From Marinimicrobium sp050113635 (GTDB taxonomy: Bacteria; Pseudomonadota; Gammaproteobacteria; Pseudomonadales; Cellvibrionaceae), in assembly GCF_050113635.1 (NCBI RefSeq), contig NZ_JBNJLT010000006.1, positions 62,001 through 126,000 of the forward strand: DNA of 64,000 bases. The letters are read 5' to 3'. The translations under genes were made by a program, and so were the position numbers. The notes below the pieces were generated by a model, which had not been told where the DNA came from, did no database searches, and saw nothing but the letters and a program-made list of their open reading frames with translations. Below are positions 25,652 to 34,094 of the stretch, piece by piece (the first letter of the stretch is position 1; every line of letters starts with the position of its first letter).

Positions 25652-28408
25652 TTACAACGATTCGAGGAAACGAATCAGGTCCTGTTTGTCGTTCGCCGAC
25701 AGGGACTGATAATTGTTGTTGGCGGCCTGCCCTTCTCCGCCATGCCATAGAATCGCTTCTTCAATAGACTCCGCGCGTCCGTCGTGGAGATAGCTGGGCT
25801 CCGGTGTACAAACTTCATTGCCCTGCCCTCCAATCGGATTTTCTACCCCACCGGTCACGCAAGCGGAAAGTCCCAGGCTCCACAACGGCGGGGTACGCCA
25901 TTCAGCACCAGACGCTTCGCCTTCACCCAGGTTATCCGCCAACCCCGGTCCCATATCGTGCAATAGCATATCGGTATAGGGGTAGATCGTCTGGCCTCTC
26001 AACTCAGCCAACGGATGATACTCGCTGGTTTCAAAGGATGGCGTATGGCAAGCGGCACAACCCGTGCTTTCGAACAGGGACTCGCCGTTTTGTACCGCTG
26101 GATCGTTGTAGTCCCGCTGCGGACGCACACCCAGCAGGGACACGTATTTAACCAGATCATCTAAATGGTGATCGGCCAACTCCGGTCCGCTGCTGCCACA
26201 GTTGCTTTGATTGCTGCCACAATCGGGGCTTGGCAGAACGGACGTCATCACGCCCATATCCGTATTAAACGCCGTCGCCAGTTGATGGCGCACACTGACC
26301 GTGCCCGCTTTCCAGCCAAAACGGCCGAGACGGGTTTCACTGGTTTGCGGATCAATAATACGGTTCGGGCGACCAGAAATGCCATCGCCATTTAAATCAT
26401 CGGGATCGGCTTGCGCCAGAATAGCCGATTCAGGAATCGCTTCGAGCAAGCCTATGCCCACCAGGTTCGGGGCAATACGTGCGGAGAAACGCTCAGGCGT
26501 TACACCATCGAACGAAAAGACCGGGGAGCGCAAACCGTTGGGCTCTGGCGTCCAGGAAGCGATGCGAACGGCGCCCTCACCACTGGCCCCTTGCGTACCT
26601 TCAGGCTGCAATACACGGCCCAACATCGGGTGTGGGTTACCGTTGGCATCCGCCACTTTGAACGACCACTTATCCAGCGGCTGACCAATCGGTGCAGCGG
26701 CGGCGCGCCCATTTCGATCATGACAGCTTGCACAACTGGTGTTGATATAACGCGGCCCCGCTTTACCAATCGCATCGCTGAGCGGCGGATTTTCAATCGG
26801 GCGCTCATCGTGCACGCCATCCACAAACGAGGAGTGCAGAACGCGGCGGCCACGCACAAAGGGTTGTCCGTTATCGTAGGCGAGGTTAGTGGCCATTTGC
26901 AGGAAATGGTTGTCAGTTTCACCGGAAGTGGCCGCATGAATGGTCGTCTCGCCACCCAGCCACGCTTGCTCGGGAATCTTGACAGAATCCTTGATACCCC
27001 CGGCGGGCGTCGCGCCACCGACATCCCAGGGCACCAGACCTTCACCCACGATATACAGGTAGGTAGTCCCGTAATAATTCGCACGTCCGTTGGGTACGCC
27101 GGGGTCCAGGAACTGACTGATTTCAAATTCCAGTTTATCGCCCACTTGAATGGGACGACCTTCACGGCAATTGAAATCACGCTCTTTATAGTAATTCAGG
27201 TTATCGACCACGACCATGGTGCCGTTATCGCAATACTCAGCTACAGTCCCGACACCGCGGTAAAACCAGCGGTTCTCCGCCTCGGTATCACTCAGTTTGA
27301 ACTCCGTGCGCACATTCATGCGAACGGTATCGCCGCCTTTGGCCACTTCATCGATAATCTCAATGGCGGCGGTACGATCTTCCCAGTAAAAGCTCAGGTA
27401 ATGATCGTAGGACTGGAACTGATCTTCTTTCGCGTGGCGATCCCGGGCCCGGTCAGAGAAACGGGTCACCAGCGCCGTGGACGTTTCGTACTTGATTACC
27501 GGCTCCAGCGCTGTCGTGCCATCGTACAATGGCACGATCGTGCCCAGATCCACCGAGCTGCTGGACGAGCTGGAACTGCTTGATGGGTCAGAGCTTGAGG
27601 AGCTGGAGGAACTGGAAGAGGAACTGGAACTGCTTTGGCTCGACGAAGAGCCGCCGGAACCGTTACCGGCAAAGACATGGGTCTGCCATCCGGTATTCTC
27701 ACCAACGCCGTTGTTGATAATGGTAAACGAGGCGTCGACGCTGTCACCTTCAGAGAGATTACCGATATCGTAGTACCAGCGGCTGCCGTCATTATTCATG
27801 CGTACGTTTTGCTGCGCACCGCCATTAACACTGAAGTGAATATCCACCACATCGCCATCGGTCACCACGGCTTGCAGGGTGCTGCTGTCGGTTTCCTGAA
27901 GGCAGCCATCATCGCAGCCGGAAAGCGGTTCGCTTCCGTAGACCTCCAGTTCCCAAATGGAATAACCCCATTGGTTACCGGCGCTGCGGCTGACACCGTA
28001 GATGCGCACGAACTGATACGTGCCCGACACAGACACCGTGTCGGTGCGGTTGCCAAAGCTGCCACCGGTTTCCGTCGCCAGCGTGGTCCATTGACTGCCA
28101 TTGGCAGAGCCTTGCACTTCATAGGTCTCAGCATTCGCCGCTTCCCAGTGAACTACCACCTGGGAGAGGTCATAGCTTTGCCCCAGGTTGACGGTGATAT
28201 GGGAGGGGTCGGTCTGGGCCGCCGAGGCCCAGCGGGTGTTCATATCGCCATCCACCGCATTGCCCGATGGCAAGTCCGCTGTACTGGCACTGGTTAACGC
28301 GCTCAACGCGCGATTCGGTGACTGCGCGAGCGCTTGCGCGCCCAACAACATGAAAAACATTGCTCCCACCAAGGGGAACCGATACTTCATACGTATCATT
28401 AGAGGCAT
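25652..28408 (-). CDS. Secreted modular di-haem cytochrome: discoidin-like domain, poly-Ser linker, DHOR/peroxidase-like domain
   Basis: A 918-residue secreted protein. Visible parts: signal peptide (to about residue 29, ending LGAQALAQ); an F5/8 type C (discoidin, CBM32-like) module, about residues 33-165 (GNAVDGDMNTRWASA, WELEVYG); a second small beta-rich module, about 170-250; a poly-serine linker, about 253-284; and a C-terminal domain resembling the di-haem oxidoreductase family (DUF1111) with two haem motifs, CASCH at 559-563 and CAACH at 784-788. ATG 28408 has GAGGA upstream. Secreted cytochromes tethered to carbohydrate-binding modules by serine linkers occur in cellulolytic Cellvibrio relatives and may feed electrons to polysaccharide oxidases; that role is inference. 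Substrate and redox partner are unknown. Confidence 0.8.
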   Translation of the reverse strand: MPLMIRMKYRFPLVGAMFFMLLGAQALAQSPNRALSALTSASTADLPSGNAVDGDMNTRWASAAQTDPSHITVNLGQSYDLSQVVVHWEAANAETYEVQGSANGSQWTTLATETGGSFGNRTDTVSVSGTYQFVRIYGVSRSAGNQWGYSIWELEVYGSEPLSGCDDGCLQETDSSTLQAVVTDGDVVDIHFSVNGGAQQNVRMNNDGSRWYYDIGNLSEGDSVDASFTIINNGVGENTGWQTHVFAGNGSGGSSSSQSSSSSSSSSSSSSSSDPSSSSSSSSSSVDLGTIVPLYDGTTALEPVIKYETSTALVTRFSDRARDRHAKEDQFQSYDHYLSFYWEDRTAAIEIIDEVAKGGDTVRMNVRTEFKLSDTEAENRWFYRGVGTVAEYCDNGTMVVVDNLNYYKERDFNCREGRPIQVGDKLEFEISQFLDPGVPNGRANYYGTTYLYIVGEGLVPWDVGGATPAGGIKDSVKIPEQAWLGGETTIHAATSGETDNHFLQMATNLAYDNGQPFVRGRRVLHSSFVDGVHDERPIENPPLSDAIGKAGPRYINTSCASCHDRNGRAAAAPIGQPLDKWSFKVADANGNPHPMLGRVLQPEGTQGASGEGAVRIASWTPEPNGLRSPVFSFDGVTPERFSARIAPNLVGIGLLEAIPESAILAQADPDDLNGDGISGRPNRIIDPQTSETRLGRFGWKAGTVSVRHQLATAFNTDMGVMTSVLPSPDCGSNQSNCGSSGPELADHHLDDLVKYVSLLGVRPQRDYNDPAVQNGESLFESTGCAACHTPSFETSEYHPLAELRGQTIYPYTDMLLHDMGPGLADNLGEGEASGAEWRTPPLWSLGLSACVTGGVENPIGGQGNEVCTPEPSYLHDGRAESIEEAILWHGGEGQAANNNYQSLSANDKQDLIRFLESL

Positions 28409-28511
28409 GATCACGATCCTCACTCTTCAATATTATGGTTATTCAAAGACAGCCCGGATCGCCTACCTGCGACGTTCGCTGAAGCTTGCTTGCCTTCGGG
28501 CACGTATTGAG

Positions 28512-28525
28512 TGACAGCGTTGTGA
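28512..28525. promoter_or_regulatory. Possible weak LacI-type operator upstream of the cytochrome gene
   Basis: TGACAGCGTTGTGA matches the palindrome TGACAGCGCTGTCA found three times at the glk locus at 12 of 14 positions. It lies 104 bases ahead of the cytochrome start. The two mismatches break the symmetry, so binding is uncertain. Confidence 0.3.
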
Positions 28526-28577
28526 TAGTAGACACAACCTGCTGAGGGGTCGTCCCACTTTGGACGGGAGAAGGAAA

Positions 28578-28602
28578 GTGGCGCACCGGGAAGCAGCGCC
28601 AC
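28578..28602 (-). terminator. Hairpin terminator downstream of fleQ
   Basis: On the minus strand GTGGCGC / GCGCCAC form a 7-bp GC-rich stem with an 11-base loop, followed by TTTCCTTC. It lies about 100 bases after the fleQ stop and before the cytochrome promoter region. A perfect 14-bp palindrome GTGAACCGGTTCAC (28681-28694) lies between this hairpin and the stop codon. Confidence 0.55.
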
Positions 28603-28704
28603 CAAAAGAGAAAATAATCTTTAAAATCAGAGAGTTAGAAATGTACCACTTTACGTCGGGACTACTGGCACCCGGATGTTGTGAACCGGTTCACTTCCCA
28701 ACGC

Positions 28705-30147
28705 TCAGCGCTGCAAATCGTATTTGCGCATTTTTTCCACCAGCGTAGTGCGGCGAACGCTCAGTTTGTCCGCGGCGCGGGCTACTACGCCGCCACAGTC
28801 ATTCAACGCCTGCTGGATGAGCTCTTTTTCCAGGTTATTAATGTATTCACGCAAGTCGATGCCCTGCTCCGGCAGCAGCGGCGTATCTTTCATACTGACG
28901 TAACCGGCCTGTCCATTGAGCGCGTCCTTTTCAGACTCGATGCCAAAGTCCTCATCCACCACATCAACGTGCCGATACTTCGGTGGCAAGTCCTGCACGC
29001 CCACCACACCATAGGGGTGCATAATCGCCATTCTTTCCACCAGGTTCGCCAATTCCCGGACGTTGCCGCTCCAGGGGTGACGACACAGAGAGAGAATGGC
29101 GGCGGAGTTAAAGCGAATGGAGCCGCGCTCCTCACTTTCCAGCCGGGAGATCAATTCGTTAATCAACAGCGGGATGTCTTCCGAGCGGTCTTTCAGCGCT
29201 GGTAGTTCAATGGGGAAAACGTTCAGACGGTAATACAAGTCCTCCCGGAACTGACTGTCCGAGATCATCGTTTCAAGGTCCCGGTGGGTCGCCGCAATAA
29301 TTCGCACATCCACTTGCGTGGTCTTGTTGCTGCCCACCCGCTCAAAGCAACGCTCCTGCAAAACGCGCAAAATCTTGACTTGCATGTTCAGCGGCATATC
29401 GCCGATTTCATCGAGGAACAATGTGCCGCCTTCGGCCAGCTCGAAACGGCCCGCCCGAGCATTAATGGCCCCGGTAAACGCCCCTTTTTCATGGCCAAAC
29501 AGCTCGCTCTCCAGCAACTCCGCTGGAATCGCACCACAGTTAACAGGTACAAACGGTTTATCGCGCCGGGGTGAGTTGTAGTGAAGGTTACGGGCGACCA
29601 CTTCTTTGCCGGTGCCGGACTCACCGGTAATCAGCACCGAAACGTCCTTATCCGCGACTTGCGACATCATATCCCGCACATGCTGGATCTGACGGCTGGT
29701 GCCAACGAGGCTGCGAAATAAATGCACGGGACGGCGTGTGGGCTGACGTCGGCTGCTCTGCTGAGCCTGTCGATAAAGCTGGGCGCGATGAAGGGTATCC
29801 AATAACTGATTGTAAGCCGGTGGGACGCTGAGGGTAGCAATGACCATTCTGGCCAGCACGGGTGAGGCGTCGTTCGCCAACGGTCGCTCATCGAGAAGAA
29901 TGACCGGCACATCATCCTGCCATTGCCGAACCTCCTGAAGCTGGGACTCCAGGGCACGGGGCCGTACCGACGCACCGAGGAAGACCGCCATAACGCCCCT
30001 GTCATCCTCTACCGACTCAACCGCATCTTGCCAGTTCGGCCATGCCGTTTCTTTTACGGTTTTTCCCAGGAATTCCAGGATAACTGCCAGCTCCCGGCGC
30101 CTTTGTTCGTTATCATCCAAAACCAGAACATTGGTATTTCGCCACAT
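28705..30147 (-). CDS. fleQ: FleQ, sigma-54 master activator of flagellar genes
   Basis: A 480-residue enhancer-binding protein: FleQ-type degenerate receiver (residues 1-120, starting MWRNTNVLVLDDN), AAA+ domain with GESGTGKE, the GAFTGA sigma-54 loop and GGTLFLDEIGDMP, and a C-terminal HTH (GGVVARAADKLSVRRTTLVEKMRKY). The LFRSLVGTSR stretch before the Walker A is the conserved FleQ segment linked to c-di-GMP binding. It should activate the sigma-54 promoters in this window. ATG 30147 is used; six more codons upstream are possible but unlike the family. No sigma-54 site precedes it, as expected for a top-tier regulator. Confidence 0.96.
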   Translation of the reverse strand: MWRNTNVLVLDDNEQRRRELAVILEFLGKTVKETAWPNWQDAVESVEDDRGVMAVFLGASVRPRALESQLQEVRQWQDDVPVILLDERPLANDASPVLARMVIATLSVPPAYNQLLDTLHRAQLYRQAQQSSRRQPTRRPVHLFRSLVGTSRQIQHVRDMMSQVADKDVSVLITGESGTGKEVVARNLHYNSPRRDKPFVPVNCGAIPAELLESELFGHEKGAFTGAINARAGRFELAEGGTLFLDEIGDMPLNMQVKILRVLQERCFERVGSNKTTQVDVRIIAATHRDLETMISDSQFREDLYYRLNVFPIELPALKDRSEDIPLLINELISRLESEERGSIRFNSAAILSLCRHPWSGNVRELANLVERMAIMHPYGVVGVQDLPPKYRHVDVVDEDFGIESEKDALNGQAGYVSMKDTPLLPEQGIDLREYINNLEKELIQQALNDCGGVVARAADKLSVRRTTLVEKMRKYDLQR

Positions 30148-30411
30148 TCCAGGCCCTTCCATCATTCTTCTGAGCGACGACGGCGAGTGTGCTCCGCGCG
30201 TGCCGGCCTTTCTACATAGATAGACGAAACGTTGCAGCCAGTCAAATAATCGACGACTTACGTAAAATCGACTGACTGGTGACGAGATTCGTCAATTTCC
30301 CCAAGAAACCGTGACGCAGGTCACAGTCATTTTGCGGATTCTGGCAGGCTTATTCGATTTGAGCAATCCCAAATCGGCAAGAATGACAAAAAAATGGCGA
30401 GATACCTGTCA

Positions 30412-30539
30412 AAAAATCGCCTGGAGCGATTTTTAACATCGTTTACGATGGCCCGAAGGGGGCACGCCAGGGAAGGCGGGCATCAAAAATCGCCTGGAGC
30501 GATTTTTAACATCGGATACGATGGCCCGGAGGGGGCACG
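30412..30539. repeat. Tandem pair of 55-nt structured repeats after fliT
   Basis: Copies 30412-30466 and 30485-30539 differ at only a few positions and repeat with a 73-base period. Each folds into three stem-loops: AAAAATCGC/GCGATTTTT, CATCG/CGATG and GCCC/GGGC. The first is an intrinsic-terminator shape on both strands (run of five A and five T). Position six bases after the fliT stop makes a double terminator for fliS-fliT likely. The rest of the 398-base fliT-fleQ gap (30148-30411), which must hold the fleQ promoter, shows no motif I can name. Confidence 0.8.
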
Positions 30540-30545
30540 AAATCA

Positions 30546-30821
30546 CTACAGGGCCATACGGGTCACTTCGTCCTGACAACGCTCAATCAAGCTGAAATAA
30601 ACCCCCTTAAGGTCGCTCAACGTCTCGACCAGGGCGTCCTTATCATCCAGCTCGGCGTGCAGCACCCGGTCAACCAGGGCGCCGCAAACTCGATCCAGCT
30701 CCCGGACTCGGGGCCAATCCCCGTCGCGCAATGCCTTGATGAGGTCATTGCGTACCTCTCGCAGCTGCGAGATGCCCTCCTGTCCCTGATAAGCGGGTGT
30801 TGGGACCAGACTGAGTCTCAT
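30546..30821 (-). CDS. fliT: FliT-like flagellar chaperone
   Basis: A 91-residue helical protein starting MRLSLVPTPAYQGQEG. It overlaps the fliS stop (ATGA), the normal position of FliT (FleP in Pseudomonas), the chaperone of the cap protein FliD. No sharp sequence motif exists for this family; the call is by size, helical make-up and place. Followed by a double hairpin. Confidence 0.7.
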   Translation of the reverse strand: MRLSLVPTPAYQGQEGISQLREVRNDLIKALRDGDWPRVRELDRVCGALVDRVLHAELDDKDALVETLSDLKGVYFSLIERCQDEVTRMAL

Positions 30822-31213
30822 GCACGAGCCTCGTCGGCAATTCCGTCCCAGGCGCTTTTGAGTTCCCCCAGCAGTCGGCCACATTCATCGAGCCGCGCCT
30901 GGCTGTTGTGCAAATTGGCCTCGGTCAAGGCCCGAATGATGTAGTCATAGAGGTCATCCAGATTACCTGCCAGCTGGCCGCCTTCATTATCGCTCAGGCT
31001 ACCCTGCAACCCCGCGACAATGTTGATAGCCTTACCGATCAACTCCCCTTTTCGGGCCGTTTGCGACTGCTGCATAGCCCCTTTCGCCTGGGCGATTCTC
31101 TCCAGAGCACCCTCAAACAGCATTTGAATCAGGCGGTGAGGAGAGGCATCCATCGCACTGGACTGCACTTTCATGGACGAGTAATTCTGAGCCGCGCGAG
31201 CGTAGGCGTTCAT
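30818..31213 (-). CDS. fliS: FliS, flagellin chaperone
   Basis: A 131-residue four-helix chaperone: MNAYARAAQNYSSMKVQSS at the start is the family signature, followed by PHRLIQMLFEGALERIAQAKGAM and NLDDLYDYIIRALTEANLHN. It binds the flagellin C-terminus before export. ATG 31213 has GGGGAA upstream; an in-frame start at 31279 lies upstream of the predicted sigma-28 transcription start near 31262, so it is excluded. Confidence 0.95.
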   Translation of the reverse strand: MNAYARAAQNYSSMKVQSSAMDASPHRLIQMLFEGALERIAQAKGAMQQSQTARKGELIGKAINIVAGLQGSLSDNEGGQLAGNLDDLYDYIIRALTEANLHNSQARLDECGRLLGELKSAWDGIADEARA

Positions 31214-31268
31214 ACCGGTTCCCCGTGGGTGGTTATCGTGGGAGGACTTTGTCATCCGCTTACTCTCT

Positions 31269-31295
31269 ATGGCGGCCATTCTCTACAGAACTTTA
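31269..31295 (-). promoter_or_regulatory. Sigma-28 promoter for fliS-fliT
   Basis: The minus strand reads TAAAGTTC, 11 bases, then GCCGCCAT, close to the FliA consensus TAAAGTTT-N11-GCCGATAA. Start near 31262. A separate promoter is needed because a plus-strand gene separates fliS from fliD. Confidence 0.75.
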
Positions 31296-31379
31296 GCCGC
31301 TCCTCCGAGGTTTTCAACACCCTCCGCTTCACTTTCCCAGGGCACTCCGGCACACTGGAGCGCTACAAGGAGCCTCGCT

Positions 31380-31814
31380 ATGAAATTGAACGTCCTGACC
31401 TTTGCCCTCTTGTGTACCCTGGCCAACACGGCCTGTGCCGCGACACCGTGTACAACCAGCGCCACGGGAGAAAACCCGGATGGCAAAAGCACTGACACCA
31501 CAATGAGCTTTCAGGAAGCCGACGCCGAACTGAACCGGGTATACCAGCAAATACGTGCGGCTTACGCCGACGACGACGCTTTTCTGGGAAAATTGAAAAA
31601 AGCGCAACAAGCGTGGATAACGTTGCGCGATGCCGACCTTGAAGCACGCTTTCCGGCCGACAACAAACAGGCGTACTACGGCAGCGTTTACGCGACCTGC
31701 GCGGCGAACGTGAAGACGACGGCGACAATTGAACGAATCGCGTTTTTGCAGCAGTGGCTGGACGGGGTGGAAGAAGGGGAAACCTGTGCGGGGTCTATCC
31801 GCCGCGCGGAGTAG
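31380..31814 (+). CDS. Secreted LprI-like (DUF1311) protein
   Basis: A 144-residue protein with a signal peptide MKLNVLTFALLCTLANTACA and a small helical domain containing MSFQEADAELNRVYQQI, LKKAQQAWITLRDADLEAR and Cys residues, the pattern of the DUF1311/LprI N-terminal family (some members inhibit lysozyme). AAGGAG lies seven bases before the ATG. It sits head-to-tail against the flagellar genes on the opposite strand between fliD and fliS, 32 bases from the end of fliD. Role in motility is unknown and need not exist. Confidence 0.75.
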   Translation: MKLNVLTFALLCTLANTACAATPCTTSATGENPDGKSTDTTMSFQEADAELNRVYQQIRAAYADDDAFLGKLKKAQQAWITLRDADLEARFPADNKQAYYGSVYATCAANVKTTATIERIAFLQQWLDGVEEGETCAGSIRRAE

Positions 31815-31846
31815 CCCCCAATTAACCTTTAGTTAACCGTTAGCCT

Positions 31847-33877
31847 TTAACCTTTTGGCGCCGTGAACGGCAAGCGGTCGATAATACCGTCCAGGAAATC
31901 ACCCGAGCTGTTCAGGCTGCGTACGATGCGCTCCATGGCCAGGAATTGCGCCTCCTGGCGCGCTCGAAACGCTTCGATGCGACGGTCCAGGGCTTCACGG
32001 TCTTCCTCGATGCCGCTGAGATTTTTACCGAGCGTTTCCTCCCGCTCACTGATAAAGCCGGAGTTGCTGGTAAAGGAGTCCACGGCGGACTTCAAGGACG
32101 CACCCAGCCCCCAGGAGAAGTTGATCGTTGCGGTATCCACCCCCGGCGCTACTTCCACGGCCAGGCCTTCGGTGGGTCCACCGGAGTAGGCGCGCAGGAT
32201 ATTGCCAAAGCCCATGCCCTCGCGACCGTTGATCGTGCCCTGTACGTCCTGCCCTGTAGTGCCGGCACCTTCATTAATACCGAAGTCTGCCATATCCGCA
32301 CCGAGCGACAGGAAGTCAATCTTGCTGGACGCGCCGTATCGGCCCGACTCAAAATTCAACGTACCGGTGGCGTCATCAAAGCTGATATTGACGCGCGTAT
32401 TAGACTCTTTCAGCGCGGCATCACTGTTAATCAGCGTCTGCAACTCTTTGGCCAGCTCGGCGCCGCTGTTATATACCTTGTCTTCCGGCAGAGTGATTTC
32501 CGCCGTCTCCCGGCCATCAACCGCTACGACAAAGCTGTAGTCCTTGCCGGTAGTGTCCAATGGAAAGCCGCCCGCCAGCGCGCCCTCTACGCCCGAATAG
32601 GTTCCGCGAGTGGCATGCTGAGTAATTTCCACCTCGTAGGTGCCCGCTTGTGTGCGTTCACTGTAATCAAACACATCCAGCCGGGAATCCGAGGACGAGG
32701 TGCGTGGTATAAAGATATCTTTCACTTGATCGTAATATTGATCAAACACTTTATCGAAATCCGTGCCCCAACCATTGGACGGAATTTCCAGCGTGCCGTC
32801 TTTCTTCGTGACGATACCGATACTGGCCAGCGAACTGAATGCATCGTCCAGCGCCGGAACAGAGCCGGACATCATTTCACGAATCGTGTTCACCACATTG
32901 CTGCCAATGGGATCCCCCCGCAAACTGCCCTGCCCGTCTTCACCTTCCTCGTTACTCTGCAAAAACTGCATTTGCTGGATGAAGGTGTTGTAGCTGTCGA
33001 CAAAATCACGGATGGCCTGCTCAGCCATTGAGCGATCTTCGGTAATGTTGATGCTGATTTCTTCGTCGGGATTGCTGTTGAATACTTCGAACTCAACACC
33101 CTCGATCACATCAGAAATCACATTGGAGTTGCGGGATACCTGGAGACCGTTGATGCTCAAGATCGCATCTTTGCCCTCCTGTTGCTGGGTAAACTGCTGA
33201 TCCGCCTCGTTAAAATTGAATGCAGACAAGCCGGCCACGTCACCCTCTGTGGCCGTAATTTCCATTTCGCGCGTGGCACCAGTTGGTCCGGTCAACAGCA
33301 GTTGATAGCTGCCATTCTGGCCAACAATACTGGCCTGCACACCAATATCCGCCGCATTGATGGCATCACGCAGGCCACGAAGACTGTTGTTGCTCTCATT
33401 AATTTCAATGGTGGCACCTTCCGCCGAGGCATCCAACGTAAATGCGCCATCGTCCCAATCGCCAAACCGAATGGTCAGCGAGCCCGTTCCCACCGGAGAA
33501 CTGGTGCTCTCGAACTGGCCTGAACTCAACGATTGGGATTGGGCCACCTGTTCTACCCTGATACGGTAGTTGCCCGGCACCGCTTCGGGGTTGAGGCTAT
33601 TGACGGCCATCAGCATTGTGTCGGAAATGGAGGCCTGCTTTGCGTTGAAGGTATCGGGATTAGCCAGCGCATCCAACGAAGCGCCAAACTCATCCATCGC
33701 GCTGCGCACCAGCCCTAAAGCAGAGATCTGCGCTTCGAGCTTGGCCTCGCGCTGATCGAGCCGATTCTGGGTGGGCGCGCGCTCCAGCTCAACCAGCTGA
33801 TCCACCAGCTGTTTGGTATCAATGCCGGAGCCGCCCCCCAGTTGGTTGATGATGCTGCTGGAAATATCATTGGCCAT
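31847..33877 (-). CDS. fliD: FliD, filament cap protein
   Basis: A 676-residue HAP2 protein: conserved N-terminus (IINQLGGGSGIDTKQLVDQLVELERAPTQ), long surface region and C-terminal coiled coil (REETLGKNLSGIEEDREALDRRIEAFRARQEAQFLAME). It caps the filament and folds incoming flagellin. The ATG at 33877 has GAGG eight bases upstream. It is longer than the common 450-480 residues; the extra sequence is in the middle, surface-exposed domains. Confidence 0.95.
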   Translation of the reverse strand: MANDISSSIINQLGGGSGIDTKQLVDQLVELERAPTQNRLDQREAKLEAQISALGLVRSAMDEFGASLDALANPDTFNAKQASISDTMLMAVNSLNPEAVPGNYRIRVEQVAQSQSLSSGQFESTSSPVGTGSLTIRFGDWDDGAFTLDASAEGATIEINESNNSLRGLRDAINAADIGVQASIVGQNGSYQLLLTGPTGATREMEITATEGDVAGLSAFNFNEADQQFTQQQEGKDAILSINGLQVSRNSNVISDVIEGVEFEVFNSNPDEEISINITEDRSMAEQAIRDFVDSYNTFIQQMQFLQSNEEGEDGQGSLRGDPIGSNVVNTIREMMSGSVPALDDAFSSLASIGIVTKKDGTLEIPSNGWGTDFDKVFDQYYDQVKDIFIPRTSSSDSRLDVFDYSERTQAGTYEVEITQHATRGTYSGVEGALAGGFPLDTTGKDYSFVVAVDGRETAEITLPEDKVYNSGAELAKELQTLINSDAALKESNTRVNISFDDATGTLNFESGRYGASSKIDFLSLGADMADFGINEGAGTTGQDVQGTINGREGMGFGNILRAYSGGPTEGLAVEVAPGVDTATINFSWGLGASLKSAVDSFTSNSGFISEREETLGKNLSGIEEDREALDRRIEAFRARQEAQFLAMERIVRSLNSSGDFLDGIIDRLPFTAPKG

Positions 33878-33941
33878 ATCAGAACCTCGTGTTTTTCTGA
33901 TGAGCACGCGCTGAATCGCCCGATGTCGGGCCTATATGCCG

Positions 33942-33968
33942 TTTTCGGCCGCTTTTGACCAAACTTTA
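33942..33968 (-). promoter_or_regulatory. Sigma-28 promoter for fliD
   Basis: The minus strand reads TAAAGTTT, 11 bases, then GCCGAAAA: a perfect -35 and seven of eight in the -10 of the FliA consensus. Start near 33935, about 58 bases before fliD. Confidence 0.9.
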
Positions 33969-34034
33969 ACCATCAAGAGAAAAAAGCGGCAATGTTGTGA
34001 TCAGCTTCACGATTAACGAAGCGTTCCCCCTCAC

Positions 34035-34075
34035 AAAAGCAAAAAGGGTGCCTGTTCAGCACCCTTTTTGCTTTT
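34035..34075. terminator. Strong intrinsic terminator after flaG
   Basis: A perfect 17-bp stem (AAAAGCAAAAAGGGTGC with its complement) and a 7-base loop, with T-runs on both strands. It ends the fliC-flaG transcript 20 bases after the flaG stop and isolates the fliD promoter. Confidence 0.9.
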
Positions 34076-34094
34076 CATGGAAAACCCGTTAACA

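Noticed and set aside
26411..27583. 390-residue plus-strand frame opposite the cytochrome gene
   Set aside because: Entirely antisense to a gene with signal peptide and two CxxCH motifs; codon pattern is a mirror of that gene.
27550..27650. Poly-serine stretch as a sequencing or assembly error
   Set aside because: Mixed serine codons keep the frame on both sides, and such linkers are normal in secreted proteins of this bacterial group.
30412..30539. Second set of CsrA hairpins
   Set aside because: The loops contain CTGGA, lacking the A two bases before GGA, and the stems look like AT-rich terminators.
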